DNA from: Hyaloperonospora brassicae
Taxonomy: Eukaryota > Oomycota > Peronosporomycetes > Peronosporales > Peronosporaceae
Direction: 5' to 3'
NCBI GenBank assembly: GCA_947650285.1
Contig: CANTFL010000417.1
Coordinates: forward strand, 62,001-126,000
Length of the DNA stretch: 64,000 nt
The notes beneath the pieces were generated by a model that was not told the DNA's origin, ran no database searches, and saw only the letters and a program-made list of their open reading frames with translations. A program made the translations under genes and the position numbers. Below are positions 21,564 through 30,421 of the stretch, piece after piece; position 1 is the first letter of the stretch, and each line of letters starts with the position of its first letter.

Positions 21564-22205
21564 TGTTCGTAGTACGACTTCGGTACGGGTTAGTGGAACG
21601 AAGGTCCGTTTGTGTAGTAGTGTGCAAGTTGTAACAATGTTGAATACAAGTTTGATGTTAACGGTCACAGAGTTTCATTTTGACCAGGTTGGTAGTGATA
21701 CTGGTCTATCGAGTTACGCCCTACCGGTGCGCGTACAATATCGAGATGCGTGCAACGCAAGCACAAATTGCATGATAGAATCGCAAGGTATGGAGCTCGT
21801 TTTGTAATGAAAGTAAGTTAGTTTATAACACTGACTGAAGTCTTGGATATTCATGTTCCGATTTGAGGTGATTGGGGTTAAAGGCTGGAAAATGGGTTGT
21901 GCGTTGTGAGGTGTACTAGCCAAAGTGGTCGTTATTGTTGTGTGATGGAGCAATCCATCGATAATTCTGGCGTGTTGGCGACAAGAAAAAGAGTACATAA
22001 GGCGATGGCTAATCGTGCCGATCCTTCTACACCAGCAATGTTAACAAAAAATACATAACGACATGAATGGATTGATAGGAAAACTGGCAAGTAGCTTCTT
22101 CTACCTCCGAGCTAGAAGGGCAGGTATGATCTTCATACTCTTTCGTTTTTGTCTACACGATTATAACGTGGTATGTACGTCAATGTTGCCATATCACGCT
22201 ACATC
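21564..22205. other. 3' flank of pectin lyase, no gene
   Basis: AT-richer non-coding sequence with nothing recognisable. It ends with ACATC (22201-22205), the target duplication of gypsy element A. Confidence 0.5.
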
Positions 22206-22532
22206 TGTAATGGGCCACCCCGTTACATAAGTAGTTTCGATTAAGTTTACATGTTACTTAAGTAGGGGTGTTACTTTCGAAGTAGCGAAAGTAGCACGTC
22301 GTATATTTTAGCTGGTTTAATGGGCTCAGTACCATTATTAGCCAGTAAGATATAGACACGTAGATTGAGTGGTTCCCATGAGTCCAAGGGAACCATTCGT
22401 ACTTAGGATGATTTTAAAAGACAAAATATAAACAGAGTTAAAAATACTTAACACCTAAGACTTGGGCTTTGAGCTTCCTCAAAGCGTTAGAAATAGTGTA
22501 CGCTGAGTACGGGTTATTCTAGCCCCGTTACA
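22206..22532 (+). repeat. 5' LTR of gypsy element A
   Basis: 327 bases, same length and apparently same sequence as 29565-29891. It contains perfect hairpins at 22272-22279/22286-22293 and 22466-22473/22478-22485, and a GGTTCCC/GGGAACC pair near 22370-22395. Confidence 0.97.
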
Positions 22533-22534
22533 CC

Positions 22535-22553
22535 TGGTAGCACTTAGTAGTCC
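22535..22553 (+). promoter_or_regulatory. Primer binding site of element A
   Basis: TGGTAGCACTTAGTAGTCC starts two bases after the 5' LTR. It complements a tRNA 3' end finishing ...GTGCTACCA. Which tRNA is not determined. Confidence 0.65.
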
Positions 22554-22558
22554 TTCCC

Positions 22559-23608
22559 ATGCCCGAGTTTGGGATGAGCGATTCGTCGTACTTTGACGCT
22601 CCAGACGTGAGTCTGGAGCACGCGACTTTTCCCCATCTCACTGGTGTTGAGTGGGATGCCCTAAATCGCCTCGCGGCGATATCGGGAGAGGCATTTGTTG
22701 TGTCGCTGATGAGATCAGCGACTCCTGATGAACAGCGTCTCGCCATACACGACTACATGGCTCGCGAGCTCGCCGAATTCCATCGGCGAGGTTTAACTCC
22801 CTCGCGGACTTCACGGAACGATGCCGTGAAGATGGAGACCTCCGCCTATTCTGGCGAAGGAAAAGAACGCTTGTCGTTGTCTCGTTGGTTTCGAGAGGTC
22901 GACATCGCTATCGCCTCGAGACTTCTCGAGGCTCCTCAAGCGAAGGTCAATTTCCTTCTTTCCCGTCTCACTGGGAAAGCCAAGGAGTGGGCCTTGGGAA
23001 AACTCGTTGTTGACGAGTTTGCGTTCCCCACTCTGGAAGCCATCCAGAGTGACCTTCGACTCGCCTTCGAGCCGCCCCAGGAAGAGAAGTTGGTGCGTTC
23101 AAGGTTCCTGTCCCTGCGACAGGGTAAGATGTCCATGCGCGACTACGTGCAGATGGCTCGACATCTGGCATCTTGTATTGTCACGCATCCCATGGACATG
23201 TATACACAAGTGAACGTGTTTGTCGATGGCATGCGTGAAGGGCAGACTCGCCTCTCGCTGGAACGAGCAGAGCCTGCCACGTTGGAGGAGGCTTTCGCTA
23301 TCGCTCTCCGTGAGGATTTCAGAGTCACCAAGGCCTATACCAAGCCTTCAGTTGTTACCGCTGTCAGATCAGCGGGCCCGGAACCTATGGAGATCGATGC
23401 AATTGAGTCGTCGGGTGACCGACGACGCGCTACAGCCTACAAGGGCGACGTCCGAGGCGGACGTCAGATGATCTGCTTTCGATGCCGAAAGCCGGGACAT
23501 CGCGCGGCTGAGTGCCGCGCGCCAGCACCGATGTCGGTGCATGCGTCGGACACCCATCATGAGGGAGGTGCTCCGATCAGTCGTCCAAAAAACGGACGAG
23601 ACCAGTAG
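22559..23608 (+). CDS. gag: Gag polyprotein of gypsy element A
   Basis: 349 residues from the ATG at 22559, just after the primer site. The middle holds a Ty3-type capsid (Retrotrans_gag: [45 protein letters not shown]). The C terminus has an Arg-rich stretch and a CCHC zinc knuckle ([14 protein letters not shown]). It assembles the virus-like particle and binds RNA. The last codons carry the A_AAA_AAC slippery site, and the TAG stop lies inside the downstream hairpin. Many stems of 7-9 bp run through this frame, mostly built from codon choice. Confidence 0.95.
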   Translation: MPEFGMSDSSYFDAPDVSLEHATFPHLTGVEWDALNRLAAISGEAFVVSLMRSATPDEQRLAIHDYMARELAEFHRRGLTPSRTSRNDAVKMETSAYSGEGKERLSLSRWFREVDIAIASRLLEAPQAKVNFLLSRLTGKAKEWALGKLVVDEFAFPTLEAIQSDLRLAFEPPQEEKLVRSRFLSLRQGKMSMRDYVQMARHLASCIVTHPMDMYTQVNVFVDGMREGQTRLSLERAEPATLEEAFAIALREDFRVTKAYTKPSVVTAVRSAGPEPMEIDAIESSGDRRRATAYKGDVRGGRQMICFRCRKPGHRAAECRAPAPMSVHASDTHHEGGAPISRPKNGRDQ

Positions 23609-23628
23609 GTGCAGGGCGCCCTACTGGT
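23587..23628 (+). promoter_or_regulatory. -1 programmed ribosomal frameshift cassette (A_AAA_AAC plus hairpin)
   Basis: The heptamer A_AAA_AAC (23587-23593) is in the correct phase of the gag frame; slipping -1 enters the pol frame exactly. Seven bases later a 9-bp perfect stem (23601-23609 with 23620-23628, 10-base loop) contains the gag stop codon. The heptamer itself is exactly the loop of a 6-bp stem (23581-23586 with 23594-23599), which the ribosome would melt first. Confidence 0.85.
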
Positions 23629-26600
23629 TTGAAGAGAGGTCCGGGTCCACCGGTGGTAGCCCGACCTCCCAGCCCATCTGTGCTGCGTGCACGGTCAAAT
23701 GCCACCACTACGAGTGGTGATTCACGCCTGATTATTGTTAATCTACATGTCGCCGGTATCCGGCGACCCCTACGAGCGCTCCTGGATTCAGGAGCGACAA
23801 ACAATTTCTTCCGTGAATCTTGCGTGTCAATGCTGCCACCCAGCATCCAGGTCCACGAGGGACCTGGCCAAGTTGTTGTCAAGCCCGCTGACGGGAAACC
23901 ACGCCGCGTATCGCGGCGCGAAGTGTCGTTGCCGTACACGTTTGACGGCTTTCGCAGTAACGACAACTTCTTGGTGATTGAAATGAATTATGCATTCGAT
24001 TGCATCCTGGGCATGCCATGGTTGGCACGCTATAAGCCCCAGATCGACTGGTTAGCCAGATCAGTGAGACGTCGAAGCAAGTTCGACGTCAGCGAAGTGT
24101 TCACCCATCTCTTGGTGTCTCCAAGTGATTGGCCGAACGTTACAGTCGTGGATCGTACATCCACGACACCGGCGATACACAGAGTGAGCGATGGCCCTCT
24201 CTGTACCGCTTGTTCCGTGCCCCTACGCACGAGTGATGATGACTCCTCGCTTTGCAGCGAGGAGTCCGACGTGGACGAGCAGTGGCTCCCACGTAATGAC
24301 GACGCGGACGAGCAGTGGCTCCCGCGCAACGACGACGCGGTCGAACAGCGGTTCCCGCACGAGAGAGCAGTGGTCGAACACGAACAGGTGTTCCCACCTG
24401 TACCCATTGTGGTCGAGCAGAGGCTCCCACAAGGGCAAGACGTGGCCGAGCAGGGGCTCGCCACCGAGTGTGACGTGGATGGACAAGAGTCCCCACGTGC
24501 GAATATGATGGTCGAACAGGGGTTCCCATCATCGCCTACTGTGGTCGAACAGAGTTTCCCACATGAGCAAGTCGTGGTCGAGCAGGGGCTCCCACACGAG
24601 TTTGTTGCGGTAGAGCAGGGGCTCCCGCATCATGCGTCGACGGACGAGTATGGAATACTCCCGTCGCGCGATTTCGACGTCCTGGATGAGGACATCCAGC
24701 GTCTAGAGGGGGGTGCAGATTTAACACCTGACTGCGGTTCGCCAGCTTCGAGCATGGACTCGAGGCACGATGGGGACGCAAGCTACGAGAACTCAGCGTT
24801 GGAATGTGTTCACGCTATTGTGTACGTGGACGGGAGTCCACAAAGGCGCCAATACATTGAGGTCGCGAGTCCACCTCGCGACGCGTCATCTATTACGAGC
24901 CTTCCAGGACTCTCCTGGAAGCATTTTCTACGCGACCTCAAGGGAGGCACGGTGGAACAAGTATGTCTGGTCACCAACGAGGTGACTCATGAGCCGAATG
25001 AGGAGCTGATGACGCGCCCTCGAAGCGCTGAAAAGAAATCAGCGCGCGAAGAAAGATTTGCGTCGCAATCTTGGGAGGCTCTGCGCGAGTCTGGTAACCC
25101 TGTTTACGACATTGCACGAGAGTACGCCGACGTGTTCCCGGACAAGATTCCGGCCGAACTCCCTGCCGATCGTGGCGTGCGGCACGAGATTGATCTCGTG
25201 CCAGGATCGAAATATTGTGTGACACGACAGTGGCCGTTGCCTCGAGACCAAGTCGAGGCTATTGATGCATTCTTCGAAGGTCGTCGCAAGGCCGGTCATG
25301 TGCGTGAGAGTGTCTCTCCCCATTCGAGTCCAACCTTCTGCGTGAAGAAGGCTACGGGAGGCTGGCGTATAGTGCATGCGTTTAACAAGCTCAACGATGC
25401 CACTATTCCTGCCCAAACGCCTATCCCCAGGAAAGACATGGTTCTAAACTCCATGTCAGGTAGCGTCATCTTCAGCGCCATCGATCTGACCGATGGCTTC
25501 TACCAGATCTTGATGCGACAGAGTGACATACCACTCACTGCGGTGAGCACCCCGAGTGGTATGCTTTGGGAGTGGCTGGTGATGCCACAAGGATTGAAGA
25601 ACGCACCAGCCACTTTCAATCGCATGGTATCTCAAGTGTTGAGACCGCTTCGAGACTTTGCTCCTAGCTACTTCGATGACATCTTTGTCCACAGTCGCGC
25701 TGAGGGCAATCTCAGTGCTGTCCAAGTTCACCTTCAACACCTGAAGCAGGTGTTTCAAGTCATGCGAGATAACAAGTTATATGCAAACTTGAAGAAGTGT
25801 GTATTCTGTGCACCGGAGATTCCGGTGCTGGGCTGCTACGTGAGTAAATCGGGTGTTCGAGCCGATCCAGAGAAGGTGTCGTCAATCTGTTCTTGGCCCA
25901 CACCCAAGAACCCTACGGAGTTACGTCAATGGCTCGGTCTAGCTAATTACTTGCATAAGTACACAAAGGATTACGCCGGTTCTATACAGCCCCTGTCGTC
26001 ACTTCTGAAGAAAGACGCCACGTGGTCGTGGCGTTCCGAACATCAAGCAGCCTTTGACGCAGTGAAGAAAAGCCTGGCGTCGGCGCCAGTGTTGATACTC
26101 CCTGACGACACCAAACCGTTTCACGTGGTGTGTGATGCAAGTGACTTTGCAATTGGTTGCGCCCTCATGCAGTTCGATCACGAGGGCCGTGAACGAGTCG
26201 TGAGCTATCAGTCACGACAGATGAAACCGGCAGAGAAGAACTATCCGGTTCACGATAAGGAACTGCTAGCGATGCGCTACGCACTCATCAAGTTTCGTGT
26301 CCACCTACTGGGCGAACGCACGTTCGCCCTGTATACTGATCATGCATCGCTGCGGACAGCAATGAAGAGCCCACACCTGTCACAGCGGATGGCACGGTGG
26401 CTCTCTTTCTTCTCCGAGTACAACTTCGTCGTGCACTACAAGCCAGGCAAGACCAACATTCTTGCTGACGCACTGTCACGACGCCCAGATTACGATCCTC
26501 GTATGGCACTGAGTCGTCAGGCAACTGACGACGACGATGAAGACGATCGATGTGCGACGTGTGTGTCGTTGAATCTAACTCGGGTCACACCCGAGTTATG

Positions 26601-28950
26601 CCTTTTCGATGAAATTGTCGCGGCTTACGCGAACGATCCAGATTATGCGGACATTATTGCCTATCTGCGCGCTCCCAGCGATGCTGCACTGGGAGCTCTT
26701 TCGCGAACGAAGCGTGATCACATTCAACGATACAGTATGGACGGTGATTTGCTGTTATATAGCATCGACAAATTCGATGCGCCTCGAACTGTGATTGCGA
26801 ATGACTTGGATTTGCGTGCTCGTATCATCCACGAGTACCATGATGCCCCAATTGGCGGTCATCTGGGCCGCGAAAAGACATTCGCGGCTGTCTCGCGCGA
26901 CTTCTTCTGGCCCCACATGTACAAGTGGGTTCGCAACTGGGTTCGCACCTGCGAAGTATGTCAGCGCGTGAAGCCATCACCATCGTCGCAGGCACCCCTG
27001 CGACCCCTGCCAATTGCAGCTGAGGCTTGGAGCTCAGTCTCAATGTATTTTATCTTCGGGCTTGCACCAGATGGCCAAAACCGATCGGGTATTCTGGTCT
27101 TTGTCGACAGATTCAGCAAGATGACACATCTGGTGCCTGTTCATGCAACGATCACCGCGGCTGAGACCGCGGTGCACTTCATTGACACTGTGTTTCGCCA
27201 TCACGGTCTTCCAGACAACATTGTCTCGGACCGTGATCCTCGTTTTACATCTGCTTTTTGGACGTCATTGTTCGAGTTGCTTGGCACAAAGCTGCAAATG
27301 TCGACAGCAGCCCATCCGGAAACGGATGGGCAAACAGAGAGAGTTAATCGGGTCCTCGAAGATGTTCTTCGAAGTTACGCAACGTCCTTTACAAGTTGGA
27401 GTGCGTTTTTGCCACTCGCGGAGTTTGCACTCAACAACGCGGTTCACGCGTCAACGGGGTTGACGCCATTTTTTGCAAATTCGGCCCGTCATCCTCGTGT
27501 ACCTACCCTTCTTGCCGTGGGTCAACCCACGGCTCTTCGTGGCTCCATTCTGGCGGGGGGTGATAACGATAAACAACGATCGAGTGAAGCTCACGGTATT
27601 CTGAGCGCGAATGTTGTCAACCATTCCAAGGCGAAGTCTTCTGTTTCGACGCCACGTGACGTGGCGTCCCCGATAGCTCAATGGACTACACAGACGCTGA
27701 TCGACCCTTCTTCGAGTATGCGAAACCCTAAAGCTAACTACGCGCCGATTGAATCGGCGCGACCAATTGATGACATGGCTGTGTCAGAGTTTATACTCCA
27801 ACGTCAAGCCATCACGAGGTTTGTACGCGATACTCTTCGATCTGCAGTGGATAAAAAGAAAGCGAATGCAGACAAACGTGGAAGAAAGAACACGAGTACA
27901 TTCAAGAAAGGTGATCGTGTATTGTTATCTACCGAAGGCCTACGAGATTCAGCAGTAACCAATCTAGGCGCGAGCAAACTCGCGCCACGTTTCATCGGAC
28001 CATTCACGGTACTCAAGGCAATCGGCGACGCATACACACTGGCCATCCCTTCGTCACTGCGACTTCACCCGACGTTTTACGTCGGGCGGCTCAAGGAGTA
28101 CCGTCCAGCTACGCTTCACGGGTTGGCTCCGTCCTCGGAGTCAAAGGCTCATAGGTCGACCTTCCCTCTCGCCTTGCTCGACGCACCAGCGACATCGGAC
28201 GCGGCTGCGTCCCAGCCTGCGCGTGCCCAAGAACCTGGCGTTCCAGGTTCCGCATCCGTTCAAGCAGCTCGCGGTTCGACTGTCGAATCTCGTTCGCTGT
28301 TCTCTCAGCCCGCGCAGCTCGGTCAAGGGCAGCTTCAGCCTCCAGCTGGGCATCGACAGCCTTGTTCACAGCCGCATCTACATCGTCCTGGGCAACCAGG
28401 ACGCCAGCAGTACCATCGTGAGGGTCCACCACCGCTTGTGGACGCGGAAGGCCAGAAGCGCTGGATTGTGGAGCGTTTACTGGGTCACGAGGACCCTCGT
28501 CGTGAAACGACATCGTCGCGACACCATGAGCGCGCGGTTCCAACCGCGCGCAAGTATCGTGTACGTTGGCTCGGGTTTCCACCCGAGCAGGATACGTGGG
28601 AACTGCGCTCTTCGCTTCTTCGAGACGTTCCGGACCTCGTTCGGGCTTACGAGTCCCTGCACACGCTTGGTATAGACTTGGTCGACGACCTGTGTGTTCT
28701 CGCGGTAAGCGAGAACGAGATGCACGACGACGGTGTCGTGGTGAAGTGTCACCACGACTACGAGACCGAGAGCGATTGCGAGAACGTCGTGGTGACGTTT
28801 CACCACGACGACAAGATGAAGAGCGACGACGAGAACGTTGCGAAGAGCGTGTATCGCGACGATCACGCGAACGAGAACGTCGTGGCGATTGCACGGCACC
28901 ACGACCTCGAGAACGCGAGTGGTGTCGCCAGCGTGACGCGCCACGATTAA
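23593..28950 (+). CDS. pol: Pol polyprotein of gypsy element A (with C-terminal chromodomain)
   Basis: Expressed by -1 frameshift; the frame has no ATG near its start. Order: aspartic protease ([13 protein letters not shown], near 23775-23815), then a linker of about 11 VEQ-x-LPH-like repeats (24274-24640). Reverse transcriptase follows ([36 protein letters not shown], active site YFDDIFVHS near 25670-25696), then RNase H ([30 protein letters not shown]). The integrase has an H2C2 finger ([11 protein letters not shown] to CEVCQR), [15 protein letters not shown] and [11 protein letters not shown]. The last region is a chromodomain ([17 protein letters not shown], near 28550-28640) and an acidic His-rich tail. 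In chromoviruses this domain steers integration to marked chromatin. The first integrase catalytic Asp is Tyr here (27046-27048). From 28109 the frame overlaps the antisense ORF. Confidence 0.95.
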   Translation, partial: RTRPVGAGRPTGLKRGPGPPVVARPPSPSVLRARSNATTTSGDSRLIIVNLHVAGIRRPLRALLDSGATNNFFRESCVSMLPPSIQVHEGPGQVVVKPADGKPRRVSRREVSLPYTFDGFRSNDNFLVIEMNYAFDCILGMPWLARYKPQIDWLARSVRRRSKFDVSEVFTHLLVSPSDWPNVTVVDRTSTTPAIHRVSDGPLCTACSVPLRTSDDDSSLCSEESDVDEQWLPRNDDADEQWLPRNDDAVEQRFPHERAVVEHEQVFPPVPIVVEQRLPQGQDVAEQGLATECDVDGQESPRANMMVEQGFPSSPTVVEQSFPHEQVVVEQGLPHEFVAVEQGLPHHASTDEYGILPSRDFDVLDEDIQRLEGGADLTPDCGSPASSMDSRHDGDASYENSALECVHAIVYVDGSPQRRQYIEVASPPRDASSITSLPGLSWKHFLRDLKGGTVEQVCLVTNEVTHEPNEELMTRPRSAEKKSAREERFASQSWEALRESGNPVYDIAREYADVFPDKIPAELPADRGVRHEIDLVPGSKYCVTRQWPLPRDQVEAIDAFFEGRRKAGHVRESVSPHSSPTFCVKKATGGWRIVHAFNKLNDATIPAQTPIPRKDMVLNSMSGSVIFSAIDLTDGFYQILMRQSDIPLTAVSTPSGMLWEWLVMPQGLKNAPATFNRMVSQVLRPLRDFAPSYFDDIFVHSRAEGNLSAVQVHLQHLKQVFQVMRDNKLYANLKKCVFCAPEIPVLGCYVSKSGVRADPEKVSSICSWPTPKNPTELRQWLGLANYLHKYTKDYAGSIQPLSSLLKKDATWSWRSEHQAAFDAVKKSLASAPVLILPDDTKPFHVVCDASDFAIGCALMQFDHEGRERVVSYQSRQMKPAEKNYPVHDKELLAMRYALIKFRVHLLGERTFALYTDHASLRTAMKSPHLSQRMARWLSFFSEYNFVVHYKPGKTNILADALSRRPDYDPRMALSRQATDDDDEDDRCATCVSLNLTRVTPELCLFDEIVAAYANDPDYADIIAYLRAPSDAALGALSRTKRDHIQRYSMDGDLLLYSIDKFDAPRTVIANDLDLRARIIHEYHDAPIGGHLGREKTFAAVSRDFFWPHMYKWVRNWVRTCEVCQRVKPSPSSQAPLRPLPIAAEAWSSVSMYFIFGLAPDGQNRSGILVFVDRFSKMTHLVPVHATITAAETAVHFIDTVFRHHGLPDNIVSDRDPRFTSAFWTSLFELLGTKLQMSTAAHPETDGQTERVNRVLEDVLRSYATSFTSWSAFLPLAEFALNNAVHASTGLTPFFANSARHPRVPTLLAVGQPTALRGSILAGGDNDKQRSSEAHGILSANVVNHSKAKSSVSTPRDVASPIAQWTTQTLIDPSSSMRNPKANYAPIESARPIDDMAVSEFILQRQAITRFVRDTLRSAVDKKKANADKRGRKNTSTFKKGDRVLLSTEGLRDSAVTNLGASKLAPRFIGPFTVLKAIGDAYTLAIPSSLRLHPTFYVGRLKEYRPATLHGLAPSSESKAHRSTFPLALLDAPATSDAAASQPARAQEPGVPGSASVQAARGSTVESRSLFSQPAQLGQGQLQPPAGHRQPCSQPHLHRPGQPGRQQYHREGPPPLVDAEGQKRWIVERLLGHEDPRRETTSSRHHERAVPTARKYRVRWLGFPPEQDTWELRSSLLRDVPDLVRAYESLHTLGIDLVDDLCVLAVSENEMHDDGVVVKCHHDYETESDCENVVVTFHHDDKMKSDDENVAKSVYRDDHANENVVAIARHHDLENASGVASVTRHD
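24274..24640 (+). repeat. Degenerate coding repeat array in Pol linker
   Basis: About eleven units of 11-19 codons with core V-E-Q-x-L/F-P lie between protease and reverse transcriptase. At DNA level they share GTCGAGCAGGGGCTCCCAC-like cores. Copy number probably varies between element copies. Confidence 0.75.
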
Positions 28951-29488
28951 CCGCAGTCTTGCGCTCCACCAAGCTGCGCTCGTACCGTCCTATCCAGAGC
29001 TGTTCATAATCGCTGAGTGGATACTCAGCGACGTGTCGTTTCCAAGCTTCGCGAGTTGGACGAGGCACCGAGTCACAGGAGTAACAAGATTCGTGCACGT
29101 GAACGTAGCAAAGTCGATCTACGTTCCAGGCGTTTTCACAGATCTTCTCGCGCAGTACACCGATGGAATGATCGGCGTGGATATCTTCGCGATGGGCCAG
29201 CCACTGCTGAAAGTTCCTTCCGTCTTCATGCATCCGGTTCCACCGCCGGATGAACGCACACCATGACCGTTGGAGTGACTCGTATGAGATTCCATCAAGT
29301 CTCTTTCCGCGCAACCCACGGAAACGACGGAAGTAGTCCTGCATCGTTTCGAGAGAGTCCGGAGACCGAGCTCCGGACAAGTCATACAGCGCCCAAGGGA
29401 TCAGGTGCTGATCCATCACGCGGTCGACCAAACTCCCGCTGATTGTGCGCGGGAGTGCTGTTTTGTTGGCGTCTGCGTCTTCAGTCAT
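28109..29488 (-). CDS. Antisense ORF of gypsy element A, RS-rich protein of unknown function
   Basis: 459 residues on the strand opposite to pol, with ATG at 29488, only 76 bases inside the 3' LTR, and TAG at 28109. The first roughly 180 residues lie beyond the pol stop and look like a folded domain rich in Trp, Tyr, His and Cys ([40 protein letters not shown]). Next is a long Arg-Ser region ([20 protein letters not shown]) opposite the pol tail and chromodomain. The end is a predicted coiled coil ([31 protein letters not shown]) opposite the pol linker. RS stretches suggest RNA or nuclear-factor binding. No family is recognised. It could be transcribed from an antisense promoter in the 3' LTR. 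The 842-base overlap with pol means both strands code. Confidence 0.75.
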   Translation of the reverse strand: MTEDADANKTALPRTISGSLVDRVMDQHLIPWALYDLSGARSPDSLETMQDYFRRFRGLRGKRLDGISYESLQRSWCAFIRRWNRMHEDGRNFQQWLAHREDIHADHSIGVLREKICENAWNVDRLCYVHVHESCYSCDSVPRPTREAWKRHVAEYPLSDYEQLWIGRYERSLVERKTAVNRGASRWRHHSRSRGRGAVQSPRRSRSRDRRDTRSSQRSRRRSSSCRRGETSPRRSRNRSRSRSRGDTSPRHRRRASRSRLPREHTGRRPSLYQACAGTRKPERGPERLEEAKSAVPTYPARVETRANVHDTCARLEPRAHGVATMSFHDEGPRDPVNAPQSSASGLPRPQAVVDPHDGTAGVLVAQDDVDAAVNKAVDAQLEAEAALDRAARAERTANEIRQSNRELLERMRNLERQVLGHAQAGTQPRPMSLVRRARREGRSTYEPLTPRTEPTREA

Positions 29489-29551
29489 CGTTCGGCTTGT
29501 GAGTCGTTAAAGTCTTGCGGTTGAGCACTCACGGTTGGTGAGTGCTGTCTT

Positions 29552-29564
29552 GAGAAGGGGGTGA
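29552..29564 (+). promoter_or_regulatory. Polypurine tract of element A
   Basis: GAGAAGGGGGTGA lies immediately upstream of the 3' LTR, as expected for the plus-strand primer. It lies between the antisense ORF start and the LTR. Confidence 0.6.
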
Positions 29565-29891
29565 TGTAATGGGCCACCCCGTTACATAAGTAGTTTCGAT
29601 TAAGTTTACATGTTACTTAAGTAGGGGTGTTACTTTCGAAGTAGCGAAAGTAGCACGTCGTATATTTTAGCTGGTTTAATGGGCTCAGTACCATTATTAG
29701 CCAGTAAGATATAGACACGTAGATTGAGTGGTTCCCATGAGTCCAAGGGAACCATTCGTACTTAGGATGATTTTAAAAGACAAAATATAAACAGAGTTAA
29801 AAATACTTAACACCTAAGACTTGGGCTTTGAGCTTCCTCAAAGCGTTAGAAATAGTGTACGCTGAGTACGGGTTATTCTAGCCCCGTTACA
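29565..29891 (+). repeat. 3' LTR of gypsy element A
   Basis: 327 bases, read as identical to the 5' LTR, followed by the ACATC duplication. Confidence 0.97.
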
Positions 29892-29938
29892 ACATCTTTG
29901 TATGTCAAATAGGTAGGTAGTACCCTACAGACGTGCAA

Positions 29939-30416
29939 TGTAACGGGGTTACACGTCGGCTGGTAGCCGACGATAGGTGTGGTGCACACACGAGAGGGGG
30001 GTACCCTATAAGGTAATATTAGAACACAGTGAGCGTATCAATTGTTGCAGACTGGTGTCTGTCATCAATTGATTGCAAGATCTTTTAAGAGGTTATTTAG
30101 GGCAAGTTAAATACGTTGTTCTAAGGTGTTCTTTTAGGTTAAATGAAGAAATAAAATTCAGTTCCCATTTTGATCAACAAAAGACACGTGCCTCTCTGAG
30201 GCGTCTTGCGATCGTAAGGAAGTAGAAACGCCTTGTTGAGGCAGCTACTCCTTGTGCACTTAGTGCGTTTGATTCTTTGAATCGTTTGGTCCCCCTGGAA
30301 CAGGGACCGTAAGCTCTCAGAGCTGTTGACTCTTTGAGTCGGGTTCGTAGAACCAAAGTTGCTCGTAAGAGCGCTAAGTCTTCCTCTGGCTTAAGGAGCT
30401 GTGTAGCTCCGCTACA
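29939..30416. mobile_element. Solo LTR of a related gypsy family
   Basis: 478 bases beginning TGTAACGGGG and ending GCTACA, flanked by TGCAA (29934-29938 and 30417-30421). No internal region is present, so it is a solo LTR left by LTR-LTR recombination. The terminal sequence resembles element A's LTR ends. It contains at least ten short hairpins in a row, for example 29954-29961/29965-29972, 30190-30194/30198-30202, 30288-30293/30303-30308 and 30395-30400/30405-30410. Orientation is not certain. Confidence 0.8.
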
Positions 30417-30421
30417 TGCAA

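Larger units (their letters stand above)
22206..29891 (+). mobile_element. Ty3/gypsy chromovirus element A with antisense ORF
   Basis: A 7.7-kb element with 327-bp LTRs that look identical base for base. They start TGTAATGG, end CCGTTACA and are flanked by ACATC (22201-22205 and 29892-29896). Order: Gag, -1 frameshift, protease, reverse transcriptase, RNase H, integrase, chromodomain, plus an antisense ORF of 459 residues at the 3' end. All frames are open, so insertion is very recent. However, the integrase has Tyr in place of its first catalytic Asp (codon 27046-27048). The whole element is dense with short perfect inverted repeats (see findings). Confidence 0.97.
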
